In this document: positions 43,192-51,932 of the stretch, piece after piece
Numbering within the stretch: position 1 is the first letter of the stretch
How the letters are laid out: the number at the start of each line of letters is the position of its first letter
DNA from: Luteolibacter sp. SL250
Lineage (GTDB): Bacteria; Verrucomicrobiota; Verrucomicrobiia; Verrucomicrobiales; Akkermansiaceae
Direction of reading: 5' to 3'
Length of the DNA: 64,000 bases
Assembly (NCBI RefSeq): GCF_026625605.1
Contig: NZ_CP113054.1
Location: 3,844,001 to 3,908,000 of the forward strand
Notes under the pieces: generated by a model
Told to the model about the DNA's origin: nothing
What the model saw: only the letters and a program-made list of their open reading frames with translations
Databases searched by the model: none
Made by a program: the position numbers and the translations under genes

Positions 43192-43754
43192 GATGGCCCA
43201 CGCTGGCAGATCCGGCGGGATGGATCAACCACGTAGCGAAAGTCGTGAGAGATCCGGCGGGGAGCATGTCATCAAACATACCCGGCTGCGGCCCACCATG
43301 GACTTCCCCACAGCCGGAAGTCTCACGACTTCCGCTACCCCTTGCGAGCGACGCCAAATGGAGGGACGCGCTCTTCACTTCAATGTTCGATGCTGGACGT
43401 TCGATGTTCGATGTTCACCCGTCTCTCCCAATACTCCCTCCGGGCCACCAAGCGGCGCGATACCACGGAAAAGAGAAACGCGTGGAGCGAGCCGAAGCCG
43501 ATCACAAACTGGGTGGGAACCCATGAGGAATCATGATGTCCGAAATATCCGCAGCCCGGAAGTTGGAGCCACCACGTAGCGAAAGTCGTGAAGCCTTCTC
43601 TATGGAGGAGGACGCCGGGGACAAGCCCGCCGGAGGGACGCTGGGAGCGCAATGGAGCGGAGCGACATGGAGGGCCAAATGCCCCCCCTTTCTGCCCTCA
43701 AATCTTCAGACCGGCGTCTTCCGCATCCGCGGGAAAGACTCCGCCGCACCTTCT
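43192..43754. repeat. REP cluster with membrane-protein remnant
   Basis: No intact gene. A chimeric GTAG-REP (CGAAAGTC-GTGA-GAGATCCG at 43237, arms no longer matching) pairs with CGGAAGTC-TCAC-GACTTCCG at 43315, 78 nt away. A TTCGATG heptamer repeat lies at 43382-43414. A decayed gene end (43416-43570) and a second damaged REP (43578) follow. Confidence 0.75.
43416..43570 (-). pseudogene. C-terminal remnant of the 43755 membrane-protein family
   Basis: The frame reads QLPGCGYFGHHDSSW, then FGSLHAFLFSVVSRRLVARR and EYWERRV. It aligns with HLPGWYDFSCGGYDYPEW and AGTLHAFLFSGLTRYLYARM plus DYWEDRAP at the end of the intact gene at 43755. Upstream similarity is lost and no start codon fits. It is a truncated paralogue, now embedded in repeats. 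Confidence 0.65.
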
Positions 43755-44507
43755 TCACGGAGCGCGGTCCTCCCAATAGTCCATGCGGGCGTACAGGTAG
43801 CGTGTCAGCCCGGAGAAGAGGAAGGCGTGGAGGGTGCCGGCGACCGCGCCGAGGACGACCTCGAGCCATTCAGGGTAGTCGTAGCCACCGCATGAGAAGT
43901 CATACCAACCCGGGAGGTGGAACCAGTGCCACGACAGGACGACCACCACCCCGACGGCCAACCCGACGGGAGCAGCCGACGCGGGCCGGATGAACCACCG
44001 CTGGAACCATGGAATACGGTAAACCCCGTAGATTCCCAGACCGGTCAGCAGCGCGAACGCCAGCGGCATCTTCCAGCCGCCGAGGAGGTTTCCGGTGATT
44101 TCCATAGTTTCGAGCAAGATCGTTCTGACAAGCGACATCCGGGGAAAGCCGCTTCCTCCCGATGAGTGGTGCTTGATGTACATCGCCACGTAAAACCTCT
44201 CCAGGCAGGCGATGGAGAAGGCGGCGAAAAACCACGTCACCCCACCCGCCGTGAGGGAGGCATACACCGGCAGCCGCTTCCGCCGTGTGAGCCCGAGGAA
44301 AAGAATGAACCCCGCCACCGCCAGGGCGATCCCAACCGATTTCGGGAAGACATCCGGGAGATCGTCCAGGATCGATTGCCATCTGTCGTCGAGGTGCCGG
44401 TATTCATCCCACGACACGGCCAGCCACCAGACACCGCCCGCGATGTTCAGAACCGCCCACAGGCACGCCGCCCCCAGGAAGTAGCGGCGGAGACGGGCAT
44501 CTGACAT
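43755..44507 (-). CDS. Multi-span membrane protein, unknown
   Basis: 250 residues from MSDARLRRYFLGAACLWAVL (ATG at 44505-44507; upstream ATGs fall in repeat sequence). Hydrophobic segments at about 10-30, 50-70 (VGIALAVAGFILFLGLTRRK), 80-100, 135-155, 172-190 and 220-240. The end, GTLHAFLFSGLTRYLYARMD, resembles the C-terminal motif of the tandem family at 46732-48844 (FLHSFFIRQALGKKAWLE), suggesting distant relationship. Confidence 0.65.
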   Translation of the reverse strand: MSDARLRRYFLGAACLWAVLNIAGGVWWLAVSWDEYRHLDDRWQSILDDLPDVFPKSVGIALAVAGFILFLGLTRRKRLPVYASLTAGGVTWFFAAFSIACLERFYVAMYIKHHSSGGSGFPRMSLVRTILLETMEITGNLLGGWKMPLAFALLTGLGIYGVYRIPWFQRWFIRPASAAPVGLAVGVVVVLSWHWFHLPGWYDFSCGGYDYPEWLEVVLGAVAGTLHAFLFSGLTRYLYARMDYWEDRAP

Positions 44508-45145
44508 CGGCGTGGTCTCCCATGATAGCCGGACAGATGGGCGTGGCGGCAAACAGAAAAGAGGCGGCGGATTCCGGGCGTGGCGGATCTCGTGAGAGAT
44601 CCGGCGGGTGCATGTCTGCCACCAACCTGCGCCGCCACCCTCCGGATGCCATGCTTCGCCATGTGGCATTGTGGGATACGTGGTGGGTCTCCCCAGCCGA
44701 GGGTCTCACGGCCTTTGCCGGGGGAAAGGTAAGGCGTTGCAGGCGTCAGGAAGGCAAGCCTCCGGATTGCCTCATGATGACAATCCGGAGGCTTGTCTTC
44801 CTTTCCTTCCGGGTGACGTCCGGTTCGCGGAAAGGATGGCGTGGCACCTTCTGGCGCAGCGGACCTCCGGGCTTCGGCGGGGTACATGCCATCCAACAAA
44901 CCGGCTCCGGCTGCCGATGGACTTCCCCACAGCCGAAGGTCTCACGACCTTCGCTACCCTTGGAGGGGCGCACGCCGATGCGCCCTCTTCGCGGGATTGA
45001 ACGTCCCCTGGCCTCACCACATGGGCGCAACGGCGTGCGCCCCTCCATCCTCTCTCCACTTCACTGTTCGATGTTGGACGTTCGATGTTCGATGTTCCCT
45101 CCCCCGGCCTTGCCTTTCCACCGCCGCGGGCGTTGGATGGCAGGC
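44508..45145. repeat. REP and hairpin cluster upstream of the hydrolase
   Basis: No gene. CGGATCTC-GTGA-GAGATCCG (44584) has a decayed partner 114 nt away (44698). The CCTCCGGATTG hairpin (44754-44796) is an inverted copy of the one at 32641. CGAAGGTC-TCAC-GACCTTCG lies near 44935. GGGGCGCACGCCGATGCGCC (44966) and GGGCGCAACGGCGTGCGCCC (45026) are further palindromes. The TTCGATG heptamer repeat (45066-45097) ends 49 bp before the hydrolase start. Confidence 0.75.
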
Positions 45146-46015
45146 ATGATGAAAGCCCGCCTGTTCCCTTTCGCCGCCGCCTTGCTCATGCTGCCCATCT
45201 TTCCCGCGGCGATGGCCGGGGAGGTCCGCATCGAGAAGGACATCTCCTTTCTCGGCGAGGGGCGGACGGAGAAGATGGACGGCTACCTGCCGGCGGAGGA
45301 CCGCTTTCCCGGGCCGGACCCGGTGGTGATCTGGATCCACGGTGGCGGATGGGTGGGCGGCAGCAAGTCCGCGAAGCGCGAGCTGAACGTCTGCCGCACG
45401 CTGGCGGAGCATGGCTACGCGGCGTTCTCCATCGACTACCACGTGGCGGACAAGGAAGCCGGACCGGAGGACGCGCCGTGGCCGCGCAACATCCATGACT
45501 GCAAGACGGCGCTGCGTTTCATCCGGCAGGAAGCCGCGCGGTTCGGCATCGACCCCGCGCGCGTCGCCGTGTCCGGTGGCTCGGCCGGGGCGCATCTCGC
45601 GCTGTGCGTGGGCCTGACGGCGGATGACGCGGAGCTGAACAAGGGCGGGCTGTACACGGACCAGCGGAACGACGTGGTCTGCATCATCGACTTCTACGGG
45701 CCGACGGAGATCGACGCGAAACGCGCGCCGCGCTTCGCCGGAAAGACCGCGGAGGAAACGGCGGAGAACATCCGCAAGGGCTCCCCGGTCGCCATGGTGA
45801 GGAAGGACTCCCCGCCCATCCTGCTCGCCCACGGCACGAAGGACGAGCTGTGCGACATCAGCCACTCGCGCGCGCTGGTGGCGAAGATGAAGGAACTGGG
45901 CGCGAGGCATGAATACGTCGAGGTGGAGGGCGGCCCGCATTCCTTCGACCTCCAGCCAAAGCAACAGGACCTGCGGCCGGTGGTGCTGGCTTTCCTGGAG
46001 AAGTGGATGAAGTAG
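45146..46015 (+). CDS. Exported alpha/beta hydrolase (carboxylesterase, BD-FAE-like)
   Basis: 289 residues from MMKARLFPFAAALLMLPIFP, a signal peptide ending near AMAG. Motifs: oxyanion HGGGW in VIWIHGGGWVGGSKS, nucleophile in VAVSGGSAGAHLAL (GxSxG), acid in LAHGTKDELC and His in EGGPHSFDL. This is the bifunctional-esterase/lipase-like layout; such enzymes remove acetyl or feruloyl groups from plant or algal polysaccharides. Single gene, repeat-flanked on both sides. Confidence 0.88.
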   Translation: MMKARLFPFAAALLMLPIFPAAMAGEVRIEKDISFLGEGRTEKMDGYLPAEDRFPGPDPVVIWIHGGGWVGGSKSAKRELNVCRTLAEHGYAAFSIDYHVADKEAGPEDAPWPRNIHDCKTALRFIRQEAARFGIDPARVAVSGGSAGAHLALCVGLTADDAELNKGGLYTDQRNDVVCIIDFYGPTEIDAKRAPRFAGKTAEETAENIRKGSPVAMVRKDSPPILLAHGTKDELCDISHSRALVAKMKELGARHEYVEVEGGPHSFDLQPKQQDLRPVVLAFLEKWMK

Positions 46016-46247
46016 GAACATGCGTAGCGAAGCTCGTGAGAGCTTCGGCGGGGTGCATGTCATCCAACAAACCCGCTCCGGTCCCCCATAGACTTCCCCC
46101 CAGCCGAAGGTCTCACGACCTTCGCTACCCTTGGTGCACGCCGATGCGCCCTCTTCATGGATAGGACGTCGCCCGGCCTCAACGCACGGGCGCAACGGCG
46201 TGCGCCCCTCCTGAAGTTGGTTGAACGCCCTGCTCCTTCCATGCAGG
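46016..46247. repeat. GTAG-REP pair
   Basis: No gene. CGAAGCTC-GTGA-GAGCTTCG (46028-46047) faces CGAAGGTC-TCAC-GACCTTCG (46105-46124), 77 nt apart. GGGCGCAACGGCGTGCGCCC near 46188 is the same palindrome as at 45026. Confidence 0.8.
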
Positions 46248-46721
46248 ATGGCGATCTTGCGCGGGAAATACCTCAACATCCGGGACACGTGGGACATCGC
46301 CTGCGTGGCGGCCATCCTCGGCTCCCTCTATGGCGGGTTGTCGGTCATCGTTTTTTCTGGGGGGCACGGCTCCTTGGGGATCACCGTTGTCTCCGGTGGA
46401 CTGACCGTTGTCTCCCTGCCGGTGATGCTGGTCTTCTGCGCGACCGCCGGATGGTGGATGATGCGCTTCATCGGCAGCCGGGTGAGGGTGAACCGTCTGC
46501 TGGTCTTCGCCATGGCGGGCATGGCTGCGGGTTTCCTGGTGGATGCGGTGGGGGTGGGCATTTTCATCCTGAACCACGGGGTCGCCTGGTTGCTCCACCC
46601 CCGCCGCCCGGAGATACTCGGGATCGCATGGCTCCTCAGCCTGGCCCCGTGCTACCTCATGCTGGCGGCCGTGCTGGGCGGCATGCGCTGGAAGCAGCTT
46701 GAGGACAGGGAGATCGTGTGA
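46248..46721 (+). CDS. Four-span membrane protein, unknown
   Basis: 157 residues from MAILRGKYLNIRDTWDIACV. Hydrophobic segments at about 15-37, 42-68, 83-110 (LLVFAMAGMAAGFLVDAVGV) and 120-142 (ILGIAWLLSLAPCYLMLAAV). It converges on the tandem family at 46732. An alternative start lies 27 bp upstream. No family recognised. Confidence 0.6.
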   Translation: MAILRGKYLNIRDTWDIACVAAILGSLYGGLSVIVFSGGHGSLGITVVSGGLTVVSLPVMLVFCATAGWWMMRFIGSRVRVNRLLVFAMAGMAAGFLVDAVGVGIFILNHGVAWLLHPRRPEILGIAWLLSLAPCYLMLAAVLGGMRWKQLEDREIV

Positions 46722-46731
46722 GACGGATCTA

Positions 46732-47244
46732 TCACCCCTGCCCCGGCACGTCCCTCCCCTGCTCCTCCAGCCACTTCATTTTCCCGATGGCGCGGTTCAC
46801 GAAGAACGCGTGGAGGAACGCGCACAGCCCGGCGGCCAGTGCGGCCAGCGGCGCGAGGATGGGCGCGGCTTCCCGGAAGTCATCCCAGGTCATGGCGGGC
46901 CGGTAGGGAAAGAAGATGGCGAAGGACACCATCCACGGCCAGACCAGCAGCACGCCGCAGACCGCACCGGCAACCCCCGCCACCCATGACCGCCCGAACC
47001 ACCCCCGCGTCGCGGACAGCCGCCACAGCACCACCATGGGAACAGCCGCCATGAGCAGCAGCACACCGAAGATACCGGTCATGCGCGGCACTTCATCGAC
47101 AAAGCGTTCCAGCATGCTGGCGCTGACCACGGTGCGCCCCCTCACCAACCGCTCCACAATCTCGATGATGAGGATGACAGCCGGCGCCATGGACAACGTG
47201 ATGCCGGCGGCCCACAGCGCGCGGGTGAAGTGGAGATGGGACAT
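46732..47244 (-). CDS. Tandem membrane family, copy 1 (diverged)
   Basis: 170 residues, MSHLHFTRALWAAGITLSMA. Four hydrophobic segments, a short basic loop after the second (LWRLSATRGWFGRSW), and the C-terminal motif LCAFLHAFFVNRAIGKMKWL plus EEQGRD, related to the three genes upstream. It is the most diverged of four tandem copies. The function is unknown; the conserved basic end suggests a cytosolic contact. Confidence 0.6.
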   Translation of the reverse strand: MSHLHFTRALWAAGITLSMAPAVILIIEIVERLVRGRTVVSASMLERFVDEVPRMTGIFGVLLLMAAVPMVVLWRLSATRGWFGRSWVAGVAGAVCGVLLVWPWMVSFAIFFPYRPAMTWDDFREAAPILAPLAALAAGLCAFLHAFFVNRAIGKMKWLEEQGRDVPGQG

Positions 47245-47296
47245 GGGTGGATTGGAGATGGGTGATTGAGGGATTTGATATTGGGGGATGTGGAGA

Positions 47297-47788
47297 TCAC
47301 ATCCGCGATTCCAGCCATGCCTTCTTCCCGAGAGCCTGCCGGATGAAGAAGGAATGGAGGAAGAAATAAAGCGCGCCGGTGATGGCGGAGAACGGGACGA
47401 GCACGTGGATGATCTCCAGGTAGTTCGACAGTGACAGCCTGAAAAGTTCACCATGCAGGGCGATGATAATCACATACCATGGCGGAGACAGGAGGATGCC
47501 CAGGCAGGCACCACAGACGGCTGCCATCCATGGGATGGACAGCGTGCGGCGTGGGTTCTCTCTGCGCCAGAGGACGGCCATGGGGATGGACAGCATTACG
47601 AGCAGCAGCGCGAAGGACAGGAAGATCAACGGTTGCGCCCTCAACGCCAGCCGCAGGTTAGGACCGAAGGGGAGTGCGGGTGCCATCAGGAGAAGGTGGA
47701 CGGTGATCCAGAGAAGCGGCAGCGTCCCACACATCGCCAGCGCGATGCCAGCCGCCAGCAGGGCACGGGGTAGGTGGAGGCGGAGCAT
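47297..47788 (-). CDS. Tandem membrane family, copy 2
   Basis: 163 residues, MLRLHLPRALLAAGIALAMC. Shared blocks: an N-terminal RLHL.RALLAAGI, a middle RRTLSIPWMAAVCGACLGIL, and the end SAITGALYFFLHSFFIRQAL plus GKKAWLESRM. About four membrane segments. Adjacent copies share the last 30 residues almost exactly at DNA level too, indicating recent duplication or gene conversion. Confidence 0.65.
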   Translation of the reverse strand: MLRLHLPRALLAAGIALAMCGTLPLLWITVHLLLMAPALPFGPNLRLALRAQPLIFLSFALLLVMLSIPMAVLWRRENPRRTLSIPWMAAVCGACLGILLSPPWYVIIIALHGELFRLSLSNYLEIIHVLVPFSAITGALYFFLHSFFIRQALGKKAWLESRM

Positions 47789-47830
47789 CTGGATTGAATA
47801 TTGATGATCGGAGAGTGGATATTGGGAAGG

Positions 47831-48313
47831 TCACGCCCGCGTTTCCAGCCATGCTTTTTTCCCGAGAGCCTGCCGGATGAAGAAGGAATGGAGGAAGAAA
47901 TAAAGCCCGCCCGGGATGAACGTGATGGGACCGAGGAAGACGAACGTTTCCGAGTACCATTTGATCATGTTGCGGAGAATCCCTTCATCCGGAAACCCGA
48001 GCAATAGCGGAAGCAGGAGGAAGCAGAGGCATACACCGCAGGCCGCCGCCATCCATGGATTGGAAAGCAGCCTTCGGGAACGGGGTGCGCGCCAAAGGAT
48101 GGCGAGCGGAATGGATAGTTTCACCAAAATCTCCAAAATGATACGGATGACACCTGGCTGCTCCATCAGATAAGGTTCGATGTATCTCCAATCAAGAATA
48201 TCACCTATCCGCATGCTCCAATAGATGAAAAACATAAGGAAATGGAGCCCATCGGATATCACCAACGTGATAACAGCAGCAAGCAGCGCACCTCTGAGGT
48301 GGAGACGGAACAT
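47831..48313 (-). CDS. Tandem membrane family, copy 3
   Basis: 160 residues, MFRLHLRGALLAAVITLVIS. It shares RRLLSNPWMAAACGVCLCFL and the C-terminus GGLYFFLHSFFIRQALGKKA plus WLETRA with its neighbours, while the loop between segments 1 and 2 (residues 28-60) is unique. The variable outer loops with constant ends suggest diversification of an exposed part. Confidence 0.65.
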   Translation of the reverse strand: MFRLHLRGALLAAVITLVISDGLHFLMFFIYWSMRIGDILDWRYIEPYLMEQPGVIRIILEILVKLSIPLAILWRAPRSRRLLSNPWMAAACGVCLCFLLLPLLLGFPDEGILRNMIKWYSETFVFLGPITFIPGGLYFFLHSFFIRQALGKKAWLETRA

Positions 48314-48349
48314 CTTTTGATTGAAGATTGGATTATTGCCGGACGGAGA

Positions 48350-48844
48350 TCACATCCGCGTCTCCAGCCATGCCTTCTTCCCGAGAGCCTGCCGGATGAA
48401 GAAGGAATGGAGGAAGAAATAAAGCGCGCCGGTGATGGCGGAGACAGGGCCGAGGAAGTGCAACCCGTCGAGGTAATCATCGACCGACAAAGCGCAGCCA
48501 CCCTGATCCAGGACAGTCCCGATCATATACCATGCCGGGGACAGGAGGATGCCGAGACAGCCGCCGCAGACGGCTGCCATCCACGGCACGGACAGCGTGC
48601 GCCTTGTGTGCCCCGCGAACCATAGCGCGGCCAGCGGGAAGGTCAGCAGCAGCGGCAGCGCCGCGAAGATGATCATGACCTGGACCTGTTGTTCCAGGAT
48701 CCACCGCAGCTCCATGTGGACAGGAAATCCGCGACCGCCCAGGAGTCCGCCGCCGATGTGGAGGACAAGCGGCAGGGCGGAGCAGAACATCAGGCTGATG
48801 CCAGCCGCCAGCAGGGCGCGGGATAGGTGGAGGCGGAGCATCAT
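48350..48844 (-). CDS. Tandem membrane family, copy 4
   Basis: 164 residues beginning MMLRLHLSRALLAAGISLMF (either of two adjacent ATGs). It shares TRRTLSVPWMAAVCGGCLGI and SAITGALYFFLHSFFIRQAL plus GKKAWLETRM with copies 2 and 3. It is the first gene of the tandem set in transcription order; a repeat-rich gap lies upstream. Confidence 0.65.
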   Translation of the reverse strand: MMLRLHLSRALLAAGISLMFCSALPLVLHIGGGLLGGRGFPVHMELRWILEQQVQVMIIFAALPLLLTFPLAALWFAGHTRRTLSVPWMAAVCGGCLGILLSPAWYMIGTVLDQGGCALSVDDYLDGLHFLGPVSAITGALYFFLHSFFIRQALGKKAWLETRM

Positions 48845-49886
48845 TTCAGGAAATGATGGATGGGCGGAACGCGCGGGGGAAGGAAGATCTGAAAGGCGCG
48901 GTGGGCCGCGACCGCCGGGCGCGCCGCTGCTTTTCCGTAGCGTGATGGCTGCGCCATCACGGCAGGGTGGATGTCTGCTACCAGCCGGTCCCGCCACGCC
49001 GCCGATGTCATCCTTTCCCGTTCGGCATCGTGGGGATGACGGTGGATTTCCCCAGCCGGAATGGCGCAGCCATTCCGCTACCTCTGCGGGTGGATCGCCC
49101 GGGTAGCGAAGCTCGTGAGAGCATCGGCGGGGTGCATGGCTGCTGGGAAATCAGCTCCGATTCCCGATGGACTTCCCCCCAACCGAAGGTCTCACGACCT
49201 TCGCTACCCCTGGAGCCGATGCTTTTCCGTAGCGTGATGGCTGCGCCATCACGGCGGGGTGGATGTCTGCTACCAGCCGGTCCCGCCACGCCGCCGATGT
49301 CATCCTTTCCCGTTCGGCATCGTGGGGATGACGGTGGATTTCCCCAGCCGGAATGGCGCAGCCATTCCGCTACCTCTGCGGGTGGATCCCGGGTGTAGCG
49401 AAGCTCATGAGAGCTTCGGCGGGGTGCATGGCTGCTGGGAAATCAGCTCCGGTTCCCGATGGACTTCCCCCCAACCGGAAGTCTCACGACTTCCGCTACC
49501 CCCGGAGGCGTGCATTCCATCCGACAATCCCGCTCCGGTTCCCGATGCCTCCCCCAGCCGGAATGGCGCAGCCATTCCGCTACCTCTGCGGGTGGACCGC
49601 CCGGGTAGCGAAGCTCGTGAGAGCTTCGGCGGGGTGCATGGCTGCTGGGAAATCAGCTCCGGTTCCCGATGGACTTCCCCCCCAACCGGAAGTCTCACGA
49701 CTTCCGCTACCCCCGGAGGGGTGCATGTCATCTGACAATCCCGCTCCGGTTCCCGATGCCTCCCCCAGCCGGAATGGCGCAGCCATTCCGCTACCTCCCA
49801 CGTCCGCCAACCCCCGTCGTTCCTGGAAAAAAATTGGCCAGGTGTTCAGTTCACCCTCTGTCTTTCCACGGGGCATCATCCGCCAC
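48845..49886. repeat. Large REP cluster with a 292-bp near-tandem duplication
   Basis: 1,042 bp without a gene. The block starting CTTTTCCGTAGCGTGATGGC at about 48930 repeats from about 49222 (offset 292). It carries triloop REPs CGTGATGGC-TGC-GCCATCACG (48941) and the inverted CGGAATGGC-GCA-GCCATTCCG (49057), 116 nt apart. GTGA-loop pairs are at 49107/49184, 49399/49476 (first loop ATGA) and 49609/49687, spaced 77-78 nt. This is the densest repeat block in the window and borders the podovirus-like island. Confidence 0.85.
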
Positions 49887-50084
49887 ATGGGTTCCGCGAA
49901 AAAACCGAAAGATCCGCCGCCACCACCACCGCCGATGTCCTCCACCGGCGCTGATGTCGCGCAGGAGACCGCCGCCGCGAAGAAGCGGGAGCGGAAGCGC
50001 TACGACTTCTCCAAAACCATCCTCCGCCCCGGCGGCCTCGGCTCGCTCGGCAGCAAGGAGGGGACGAAGAACACGCTGGGGTGA
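49887..50084 (+). CDS. Small phage protein upstream of the portal
   Basis: 65 residues: MGSAKKPKDPPPPPPPMSST, then AAKKRERKRYDFSKTILRPG and a Gly-rich end LGSLGSKEGTKNTLG. Short proteins with a basic middle and this Gly/Lys end are commonly encoded beside podovirus portal or capsid genes. Role unknown. The start is within 170 bp of the REP cluster. Confidence 0.5.
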   Translation: MGSAKKPKDPPPPPPPMSSTGADVAQETAAAKKRERKRYDFSKTILRPGGLGSLGSKEGTKNTLG

Positions 50085-50255
50085 GCATCAGGATGCGGGA
50101 TGCAGGATCCAAGATTCAGGATCCAAGATGTCCGCCGCCGACGGACTCCCGACCGTCACCCGCTCCGCCCGCCCCCTCTTCACTTCGACGTTCAATGTTG
50201 GGCGTTCGATGTTCGATGTTCCCATTTTTCCAAACTCCAATTTTACCAACCAAAG
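50085..50255. repeat. Heptamer-like and TTCGATG repeats before the portal
   Basis: No gene. GGATGCGGGATGCAGGATCC (50092 onward) and GATTCAGGATCCAAGATG are imperfect seven-base units like those at 62056. The ACTTCGACGTTCAATGTTGG repeat (50181-50219) continues as GCGTTCGATGTTCGATGTTC and ends about 36 bp before the portal ATG. Confidence 0.65.
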
Positions 50256-51932
50256 ATGACACAAGCCACGGACACCGCCGGGACGAAGGCGCGGGTGGAT
50301 GAGATCCTGAGCCACGGAGCCGCGCTGGACGCCCGGCGCGCGCCGTGGGACGCCCTGTGGGATGAACTGGCCGCCGTGGTCCACCCGCGGCGCGGCCTGA
50401 CCTCCAGCCGCAGCGCGGCGCACACCGGCGGCCTGCCGGACCGCACGCGGATGGCGGAGTCCTTTGACGGCACGGCGATGCGGGCGAACCGCACCCTTGC
50501 CAACGGCCAGGCCGCGCGCATCACCCCCATGGGCGCGCGTTGGTTCGCGCTGCGTCCGCCGGATGAGCTGGCGGAGGAACCCTCCGCCGTCGCCTGGTAC
50601 CAGAAGTGCGGGGAAGTCCTCGCGCGGAAGCTATCCGCATCCAACTTCTACAACCGCGCCCACGAACACTACCTGGACCGCGGTGCGTTCGGTACCGCCG
50701 CGCTGGAGGTCCTGCCCGGGAAACACAACCGCGGCCTGCACTTCCGCTCCTACCCCATCGGCACCTACTCCGTCGCGCACGATGAGCGGGACGAGGTGGA
50801 CACCATCACCCGGCTGCTCCACCTCACACCGAAGCAGATCCTCCAGATGTTCGGGGAAAAGGACACGCCCGCCTGCGTCCTGAAAAAACTGGAGGACCCC
50901 GCCGCCGCGCTGGCCCCGCTGGAGATCCGCCACACCATCCGCCCGCGGCTGAAGCGCGACCCGCGCCGCAGCAACGCGCGGAACAAGGCATACGAAAGCA
51001 CCTACATCCTCTGTGCGGAGCGGCACCTGCTGCGGGAGGAAGGCTTTGACGAGTTCCCCGTCGCCGTCTCCCGCTGGGAGCTGTGGGGCGACAGCCCGTA
51101 TGGCTGGGCGCCCTCCTACCTCGCGCTGCCGGAGGCCACCCAGGCGAACTTCATCGAGCAGATGAAGGACACGCTGCTGGAGATCTCCGCGTTTCCGCGC
51201 GTCCTCTATCCGGCGAACATCAAGGGCGACATCGACTTCCGCGCGCTGGGGCTGACCTGCTATGACCCTAGTAATGGACATGAGCCGCGCGAATGGCTGA
51301 CCAACGGCAGGTATGACATCGCCAAGGACGGCGCGGCGGACAAGCGGCGCGCGATCGAGGAGGCGTTCTACGTGCCGTTGTTCAGCGCCATTTCCCAACT
51401 CGACCGGACGGCCACCGCCACGGAGGTCCGCGCCATCGTCACGGAAAGCCGGGAGCTCTTCCACCCCATCTTCGCCAACCTCACGCGGGAGTTCCAGGGG
51501 CCGGTGCTGAAGCGTGCCTTCGCCATCCTGCTGCGCCAGGGGGAGCTGCCGCCGCCGCCGCCCGCCGTGCTGGGGGAGGACTCGCTGGGCACCTTCATCG
51601 CGGAGCCGTCCGTGGAGTACACCTCCATCATGGCGCTGGCGCTGGAGCAGACGCAGATCGCCAATTTTTCCGAGTGCCTGGGCGTGCTGGCCCCCATCAT
51701 CCAGACGGACCCCGGCGCGCTCGACTTCCTCAACACGGACGCCATCGGCCCCGCGTTCTTCCGTTACAAGGGGCTGCCGGAACAGTTCATCCGCAGCGCG
51801 GAGGAGATCGCGGAGATCCGCGAAGGCTGGGCCCAGGCCGCCGAAATGCAGGCCGCCGCCCAGGCCACCGGAGCCGTCAAAAACCTCGGCGGCGCCCAGG
51901 GCATCCAGGAGCTTGCGGGACTCGTTGGGTGA
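50256..51932 (+). CDS. Podovirus head-to-tail connecting (portal) protein
   Basis: 558 residues from MTQATDTAGTKARVDEILSH. Typical portal (Head-tail_con) landmarks: DALWDELAAVVHPRRGLTSS, FDGTAMRANRTLANGQAARI with TPMGARWFAL, FNR-type block SNFYNRAHEHYLDRGAFGTA, and a C-terminal crown helix region (FATPVL-type FQGPVLKRAFAILLRQGELP). The ring it forms joins head to short tail and threads DNA. The frame is fully intact despite the decayed surroundings. Confidence 0.88.
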   Translation: MTQATDTAGTKARVDEILSHGAALDARRAPWDALWDELAAVVHPRRGLTSSRSAAHTGGLPDRTRMAESFDGTAMRANRTLANGQAARITPMGARWFALRPPDELAEEPSAVAWYQKCGEVLARKLSASNFYNRAHEHYLDRGAFGTAALEVLPGKHNRGLHFRSYPIGTYSVAHDERDEVDTITRLLHLTPKQILQMFGEKDTPACVLKKLEDPAAALAPLEIRHTIRPRLKRDPRRSNARNKAYESTYILCAERHLLREEGFDEFPVAVSRWELWGDSPYGWAPSYLALPEATQANFIEQMKDTLLEISAFPRVLYPANIKGDIDFRALGLTCYDPSNGHEPREWLTNGRYDIAKDGAADKRRAIEEAFYVPLFSAISQLDRTATATEVRAIVTESRELFHPIFANLTREFQGPVLKRAFAILLRQGELPPPPPAVLGEDSLGTFIAEPSVEYTSIMALALEQTQIANFSECLGVLAPIIQTDPGALDFLNTDAIGPAFFRYKGLPEQFIRSAEEIAEIREGWAQAAEMQAAAQATGAVKNLGGAQGIQELAGLVG

